Below the pieces are notes generated by a model. It was given only the letters and a program-made list of their open reading frames with translations, was not told the DNA's origin and did not search any database. From the NCBI GenBank assembly GCA_029747585.1, contig JAPEVF010001133.1, positions 1-13,474 on the forward strand: a stretch of 13,474 nt of DNA, read 5' to 3'. This stretch comes from Pleurotus djamor (lineage: Eukaryota > Basidiomycota > Agaricomycetes > Agaricales > Pleurotaceae). The first letter of the stretch is position 1. Each line of letters opens with the position of its first letter. The translations under genes and the position numbers were made by a program. This document shows, piece by piece, positions 9,101 to 13,474 of the stretch.

Positions 9101-9365
9101 ACTGTGAGTGACGGATGGGGTGTCACTCGAGGAGGCCTCTGGGGTAGACCTAGGAGTTGGTAAATTGGGTTCCAGAAGGGTTGGGGGGCAGGATGTGTTG
9201 GCAAAATGCCTGAGCTTAGTCCGTAGTGAAGCCAGAGAAGCGGGGGGCGGCACATTGTTGTGGCCTTCTNAAAAAAGCAAGCAACAATACCACTTCTTCC
9301 GGCTGCAGAGCCAAGAGGAAGGGCTGAGGATCAGGAATGTAAGGGCGGGCCTGGTGGTAGTCCAT
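6149..9365 (-). CDS. Large acidic/NLS protein with C-terminal 2OG-Fe(II) dioxygenase-like domain
   Basis: Ten exons: 8636-9365, 8299-8580, 8024-8237, 7845-7958, 7612-7795, 7205-7556, 7078-7154, 6826-7027, 6600-6773, 6149-6538; 905 codons plus stop if the N at 9270 is ignored. Start ATG at 9365 has A at -3. Residues 98-119 are SPEDSG repeats and 187-201 a Gly-Asp run within an acidic region to about 225. RTRKRKRK at 358-365 is NLS-like. The middle part is family-specific (SGSVYILWIIAASQ; RNETIWASFQAPLAVPTHSI). The C-terminal 130 residues form a double-stranded beta-helix-like domain: HFD (His820, Asp822), GDFTGGDL, GIRLEVRNGDWVVF, His868 in AHFNL, then Arg876/877, the expected 2OG-binding position, and a WVKDRNGW tail. 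Such enzymes use Fe(II), O2 and 2-oxoglutarate to oxidise a substrate, unknown here. The layout recalls fungal TET/JBP-type oxygenases, but I infer that weakly. The exon 2/3 junction (donor 8298, acceptor 8238) is the least certain. Confidence 0.85.
8761..8802. repeat. Perfect hexanucleotide microsatellite, (ctccat) x7
   Basis: Seven perfect copies of ctccat on the plus strand. On the minus strand this is (ATGGAG) read in the frame GGA-GAT, giving the Gly-Asp run at residues 187-201 of the oxygenase-like protein. The unit is a multiple of three, so changes in copy number would keep the frame. Confidence 0.95.
9009..9080. repeat. 18-bp minisatellite, about 3.5 units, coding SPEDSG
   Basis: Units start at 9009, 9027, 9045 and 9063 on the plus strand (consensus tcctcgggwgarccagar, the last unit diverging after 11 bases). 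Read on the minus strand each unit encodes Ser-Gly-Ser-Pro-Glu-Asp, placing an acidic Ser/Pro repeat in the N-terminal third of the oxygenase-like protein. Alternate units share an a/t difference (gggaga versus gggtga), hinting at a 36-bp higher-order duplication. Confidence 0.9.
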
Positions 9366-9376
9366 GTTAAAGATGT

Positions 9377-9401
9377 TGAGGGGAGTGATCCACTCCCCTC
9401 A
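9377..9401. promoter_or_regulatory. Perfect 11-bp inverted repeat just upstream of the oxygenase start codon
   Basis: Arms tgaggggagtg (9377-9387) and cactcccctca (9391-9401) are exact reverse complements around a 3-nt centre (atc). The element lies 12 bp upstream of the ATG at 9365, so it is in the 5' leader or core promoter. It could fold as a stable GC-rich hairpin in the mRNA leader or be a palindromic protein-binding site; its central part resembles a stress-response-type AGGGG/CCCCT pair. Seen: the palindrome. Inferred: any regulatory role. Confidence 0.55.
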
Positions 9402-9637
9402 GCTCACGTCTTTACGTAGCATCACGTATGACTGGGGCTACCGGGCCGCTGCCTGTGGCACGGCATGAACAAGTCACTCGGAACAATTCATGATCATTCT
9501 TAGTACGGGTACAGGGAGCGGGAGCGTAGATAGAAGGGATGATGCGGACGAAGAAGAGATATACACGACGAGGAAAAGACATACGGGTACAGCGTACACA
9601 ACGGAGATACACGACCGGGAGATACCAACTGTCCATC

Positions 9638-10429
9638 TTAGAAGCCCACCTCGTTTGTTTGGGAGGAGCCAGAGTATCCGGCTTGTCCGTCGAAAGACAT
9701 GTAGCCGCCATACAAGTTGGTATTGGTGTTGGCATTGTTGGCGTCCTTGATGATATTGATAGACTCTTGGGTGACCTTGATCGACTCCTGGGAGACCTTG
9801 GTGGATTTCTTGATTTCTTCCAGCAGAGGCTCCATGGCCTTGAGGAGGGGAGTGATCTTCTCCCGAGCGGTAGTGAAGGCAGTGTACAATTCGCTCTTCG
9901 CTTGCCGCTCAGATCTCTCTACACCTTCGATGGCTTGTAAAGCCAAATGAGTGTCGCTTAAAACCTGCCCTTGATTTTCTACTCTCAGGGCGGTGAGCTC
10001 CAACGACGACTTGAAACTGAGTATGTCGGAGCGAAGGGTCTGGAGTAGGTTGGTCTGGAGATCTGCAGACAGTATTTAGAAACGTACCAAATGCAACCTA
10101 CAGGGGAACTCACCAGAACGAAGGACCAAGTCCTTGTCAGAAGCCCGTTGGGAGTTCAAGACCTTGACGGAATCATCTTTCATCTGTAAACTCAGATTCG
10201 AGATTCGAGAGTCGATGGATTCGAGGACTGTGAGCTTGGTGACGATATTGTTGGAGCTCAAGGAGATCTCCCTGAGCTCTTTGAGCAGGGCGTTGTTGGT
10301 GTCCCGTGCGGAGTCCTGGGACGCCTTGAACGAGGCGATGACGTCTGAAAATTGAATCAGCGTGAATGGCAGATGGAGAAAGATGGGGTGGGTACCTCGT
10401 AACTCAGCCGATTGAGCGTTGGACGACAT
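9638..10429 (-). CDS. Predicted coiled-coil protein, 229 aa
   Basis: Exons 10396-10429, 10114-10344 and 9638-10062, with introns of 51 nt each; the phases fit throughout and the stop is at 9638. The protein is almost entirely polar and helix-prone with heptad-like spacing of Leu/Ile/Val (for example LLKELREISLSSNNIVTKL, LLKAMEPLLEEIKKSTKV). It ends in an Asn/Thr/Gly/Ser-rich disordered tail (residues about 195-229). There is no signal peptide, membrane segment or catalytic motif, and I recognise no family. It is transcribed divergently from the Ulp1-like gene, start codons 404 bp apart. A structural or scaffold role is possible but not shown. Confidence 0.82.
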
Positions 10430-10431
10430 AG

Positions 10432-10614
10432 CTGGCAATGGATTAAAATATTAGCTTAGATCGGATGTAGAGAGAATGGCGGCGGACTTACTATGGGTGG
10501 GTCTTGTAACGCTGGATTCCAAAGTAGAATCGCGAGTTGTAGAAATGAAGCTATATTATGTGGATTAAAAATGTGCTGGGAGAAGGAGGGAGGGGAGAGT
10601 GAAACGAAACGTAC
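10432..10614 (-). other. Two probable 5'-leader introns of the coiled-coil gene
   Basis: On the minus strand GTACGT (10614) to ATAATATAG (ends 10551) gives a 64-nt intron, and GTAAGT (10491) to CATTGCCAG (ends 10432) gives a 60-nt intron that stops two bases before the ATG at 10429. The 59-nt piece between them (10492-10550) has no ATG. Both have standard donors and acceptors, so the leader is probably spliced twice. Confidence 0.5.
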
Positions 10615-10833
10615 CTGGCGTAGAGTCAAAGGGGGGGGAAAGCTGAGAGTTCTGGTGTAGAATGAAGCCTTATTACCGCCTTGTTCTGAATCAATGTTTC
10701 CCACCCCTAAATGAACCTGGAAGGATGTCGACCCACATGCGCCGTGCAGCCGAACCTCGTGTTTCCATTTTTAGAGGAATCCTCCCACTCTTTCCAAAAA
10801 TAGAAATTCTACACAGGTCTACGTTGTTCTGCC
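10615..10833. promoter_or_regulatory. Divergent promoter between the coiled-coil and Ulp1-like genes
   Basis: This stretch has no convincing exon and separates two divergent genes, so it should hold both promoters. Next to the minus-strand gene it has a run of eight C read on the minus strand (ggggggg at about 10631-10638 on plus) in a pyrimidine-rich context. Near the plus-strand gene it is T/C-rich (10765-10795). No clear TATA box is visible on either side. Confidence 0.4.
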
Positions 10834-12239
10834 ATGTCATCAGGTCACCCCGTTTCTCAAACTTCCCTCTCTTATGGCTGGTCAATTCACCATCCCCACA
10901 AGCATTATCTTCTCGATGATAAGGCCAAGAAGATTCGAAAGAATGGTGACATGTGAGTTCACCGTCTCTTCTTCGTCACTTGTATCATACAACCTTGGAT
11001 TGCACAGCATACCCACCCCGAACAAGAAGTCCAAAAAGGAGTCTGTTCTAGTTCATCGCTTTTTTTTAGAACAAGTGTACTCATGGCGATTTTCATTTAG
11101 CCATACCGGGTCACCTCAGGCATCTGCTGGCCCCAGTGAACCACCTTTGCAACGTATACCCGACGAGTTGTCCGTGTCTGGTGGATCTGATGATGATGCC
11201 TCACCCGAAGTTTCCCCGACTGCGCTTCCAACCACGGCAATGATGGATCCGCCAACGCCCGCGATGCTAACGCCAATGGCAGTGACCTTGCCTTTCGCAA
11301 GTGAGTGTCTGAAGTCCTCTTACAANTTTTTTTTTGCTTCACAACATGTAGATGCACCTCCCACACTAATGTCAGTAGACATGCCCTGTCACGCATTCTC
11401 CCCCGACCTCCATCTTCGTCACATCACATTTTCTTCAGCAAATGTCCCGCGCGTCGCAACTCCGGTACTTCTACCTGCTCTGGTGAAACAGCAGATGGAC
11501 GGCCTGGAGATAGCGATCCAACAGTGGAAGGAACGCTACCATCTCCCGAGTCTGGGGGAGATGATCCAAGAAATCGAACAACTTTTGGATTTCGACGACA
11601 AAGTCCGTGTCAAGAATCTATCAGGCCAAGACTTCATTGACAAATGCCTACGTCGCGTGAACGCTATATTTTTACAATTGGAATCTGCTTACGCTTCCAG
11701 TTTTGAATTTCAGACTCGCTTTATTTTGATGGCAGCCTATGTACCTGGAGAACACCTGACTCTGTTCTTTTACCGGCTCCAGTCAATCCAACGCGACCGA
11801 ATCGTGTTGAGGCACGCTCTCCATATCATCATATCCACACTCCAGCATTGGCTTAGTCGACCTTCCGTTCTACTGACGAAGGTTGCGACACTTGTGCATA
11901 TTTGCTTCTCATCCTCGCTTCTAGAGACCTGATGTTAGGCAGATACTAAAGGACCCTATTCCTGACGATTTTGCAAGTGTGGGGATCCTTTCCTCAAAGG
12001 AAGTAAGCCTTCTTGCACCCGGAAATTGGCTTGACGACAATACCATCAACTACTTCTGTGGTAATGTGGAGATATATAATGGATACATCATCGTCTAATC
12101 AACCCAACAGGAAATCATTCGGGGGGGGCATATGTCTTTCATGGGCCGTGATGGGGAGGTCCTGTATTGCTCCCCCTTGTTCTGGTCCTCTCTGGCGACC
12201 AATAAGCTATGCATGCACCGAATTTCTGTAAACTCTGAG
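10834..12239 (+). CDS. Ulp1/C48 SUMO-protease-like protein, N-terminal part, 3' truncated or unresolved
   Basis: Start ATG at 10834 opens exon 1 (10834-10952), ending in a basic helix (KHYLLDDKAKKIRKNGD). Intron 10953-11007 (55 nt) leads to exon 2, 11008 to about 11300, Ser/Pro-rich (possible extra intron ending at 11119). Intron 11301-11351 leads to a helical region (EIAIQQWKERYHLPSLGEM). The frame stays open to 11932, but several phase-0 introns are possible between 11655 and 11924, so that part is unsure. Exons 11925-12065 and 12111-12239 encode IPDDFASVGILSSKEVSLL, then APGNWLDDNTINYFC, the W-L-x-D-x-x-I-N signature that opens Ulp1 domains, then LYCSPLFWSSL. Ulp1 enzymes are Cys proteases that cut ubiquitin-like proteins. 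The catalytic His, Asp and Cys are not visible, because the sequence turns N-rich from 12295. A length error in the G8 run at 12120-12128 or a different donor at 12061 would alter the junction slightly. Confidence 0.65.
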
Positions 12240-12678
12240 GTGAGTGAGTAAATATACTGAGATCTTTTCCCTTGCTTATCCGCTTCCAGAACTTNAACTC
12301 TCANGANGTTTGTCNTAAAGTNCGNGCGANTNCTAGTATGNCAGTNNANGCCAGCGTTCATTAGTGTAGCTCATACTCCAGAGCATGAAGATACACTCAA
12401 CTGGGCGTAGGCGAATTGGGAGATGATATTTCGGAATATGAAGGTGATGTGAGCGCATCACCGTCTTGAACGATTTACGCAGCGCACGGCGCACGGGCTT
12501 CTGAGATGTTGATGAAGGCATCGTTACAAAAGAGCGTGAGGGACACGGAGGAGGAGAAAGCCGGGGTGGGCGCAGTTAGAAGAGGTTGCACATCGTCATC
12601 ACTAACACGGCTGAAGCGCTGACATCCTGTGCATGACTAAACTCAATTGATTATCACCCCTGACTACTGGCCAAAAAT
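12240..12678. other. Intron plus N-rich low-quality stretch, no confident gene
   Basis: 12240-12289 is a good intron (GTGAGT...CGCTTCCAG) after the last clear Ulp1-like exon. The next exon starts at 12290 but contains 12 N between 12295 and 12349 and, as read, stops at 12362. From about 12365 to 12678 I find neither the expected catalytic half of the protease nor another exon I trust. A short open stretch (12389-12435, ending in a GTGAGC donor-like site) has coding-like composition but cannot be connected. The convergent gene ends at 12679. Confidence 0.6.
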
Positions 12679-13423
12679 CTAAACCCGTTCCTCGAGATTT
12701 TGAAAATCATCATCAAGCGTGTCCAATTCATCCTCTAGATCAGCTATTTCATTCTTTCGCTTCTCGGCAAGTTCGAGTAGTTGGACCGATGCGGTCTCGG
12801 GGAGAACGACAACGTTGTTGGATATCACTCGGGCCAGGTTAGCCTGAGCACGGGCGAGAGAGGTGAGCGAGAGAACCGGAGTGAAAGTAGGAACCCACCT
12901 TGAGGTCTCTAGATAGGCCATCGCCTACTCGCAGCCAGTCTTCCCACCATCGTTTTTTCGCCTTCTCCCATCTTCCGATGGCCCACCTGACTCCGACTAA
13001 CGCAGTCAAGACACCCGTACCTAGCGCCGTGGTTGCATCTAAAGCAATTAAGCTGCTACTCTCCGAGAGCCATCCTACCCAACCCGCCCATGAGACACCA
13101 GCACCAACACCGACACTGCTAAACATGCCCAGCGTCGCTCGCTGTGCTGCCAGATGGAGCCTTGTCGTTGGATAATCAATTTGCGCCCGTCGACGATTTA
13201 ATGGAGCAACGAGCGTTTTTTGAGTAAGCGGGTATGAGGGTGAAGTAGATGTCTGTAAGAGAGAGTTGCGCAAGACAGAAGTCGGCAACGGAAGGCGCGA
13301 CAGAGCACCCAGGGTTGTTGAAGTTAATCGCTGCTGGAGCGACGCAAGTTGACCTGTGTGCATCAACAACTTCCGATGAAAGTCGTGTAAGCGATAGGCA
13401 CAGGGATGGTATAATTCCAACAT
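12679..13423 (-). CDS. Mitochondrial Mmc1-like C-terminal domain protein (5' end unresolved)
   Basis: The last exon is 12679-12843 (54 codons plus stop), the intron 12844-12898 (55 nt), and the upstream exon 12899 to at least 13337, open to an ATG at 13423. Visible residues: a helix (QLASLQQRL), a linker with LVAPLNRRRAQ, and two hydrophobic Gly-rich segments (about residues 97-119 and 126-149 of the visible part) followed by VRWAIGRWEKAKKRWWEDWLRVGDGLSRDLK (split here only by reading: VRWAIGRWEK at 145-154, AKKRWWEDWL at 155-164). It ends in an acidic coiled coil (ELAEKRKNEIADLEDELDTL). This order matches the C-terminal domain I associate with fungal Mmc1 proteins of mitochondria. An in-frame stop lies upstream of 13423, and a GTATGT donor/CACAG acceptor pair (13425 to 13338) could instead mark an intron, so the 5' part may be spliced to exons beyond the right edge. 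Family assignment is from memory and moderate. Confidence 0.6.
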
Positions 13424-13474
13424 ACTTGGGTATCCAAATCTTTACACCACGTCCTTGACACAGCTTCCCCAACG

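Noticed and set aside
2601..12364. The whole accessory block as a single transposon
   Set aside because: I found no transposase motif, terminal inverted repeats or target-site duplications at its edges; Ulp1 domains alone are not proof of an element.

Overview
The window reads as a genomic fragment from an Agaricomycete (mushroom-forming basidiomycete). Genes are split by many short introns (mostly 44-80 nt, GT-AG), intergenic gaps are short, and two of the protein families are ones I know mainly as Agaricomycete families: DUF6532, and a 2-oxoglutarate/Fe(II) oxygenase family with a W-V-x-x-R-N-G-W tail. I rebuilt the gene models by hand from open frames, splice consensus, phase matching and family motifs. 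None could be tested by database search or RNA evidence.

Layout: (1) 1-1620, minus: a vacuolar-type Ca2+/H+ exchanger (CAX), complete at the N terminus and running off the left edge, in 14 exons including an 8-nt micro-exon and one GC-AG intron. (2) 2053-2567, minus: a small two-exon protein of unknown function with a basic N terminus. (3) 2601-5077, minus: a 10-exon, about 658-aa DUF6532 protein with nuclear localisation-like clusters and a long Asp/Glu tract. (4) 5341-6048, minus: a small uncharacterised gene needing two single-base corrections. (5) 6149-9365, minus: a 10-exon, about 905-aa protein with a low-complexity acidic N terminus and a C-terminal 2OG-Fe(II) dioxygenase-like fold whose HxD...H metal triad is intact. 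(6) 9638-10429, minus: a 229-aa predicted coiled-coil protein, preceded by two probable leader introns. (7) 10834-12239, plus: a divergent gene with the N-terminal part of a Ulp1/C48 SUMO-protease-like domain, which stops at an N-rich low-quality stretch before the catalytic residues. (8) 12679-13423, minus: the C-terminal part of a membrane protein resembling the fungal mitochondrial Mmc1 C-terminal domain.

CAX and the Mmc1-like gene look like housekeeping genes. The block from about 2.6 to 12.3 kb is richer in lineage-restricted, low-complexity, apparently nuclear proteins (DUF6532, the oxygenase, the Ulp1-like protein). I see no transposase, terminal inverted repeats or target-site duplication that would prove it is mobile. 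Seven isolated N characters look like spurious single-base placeholders: dropping them restores a reading frame at 9270, gives a better splice donor at 3331, and shortens one C terminus at 2699.
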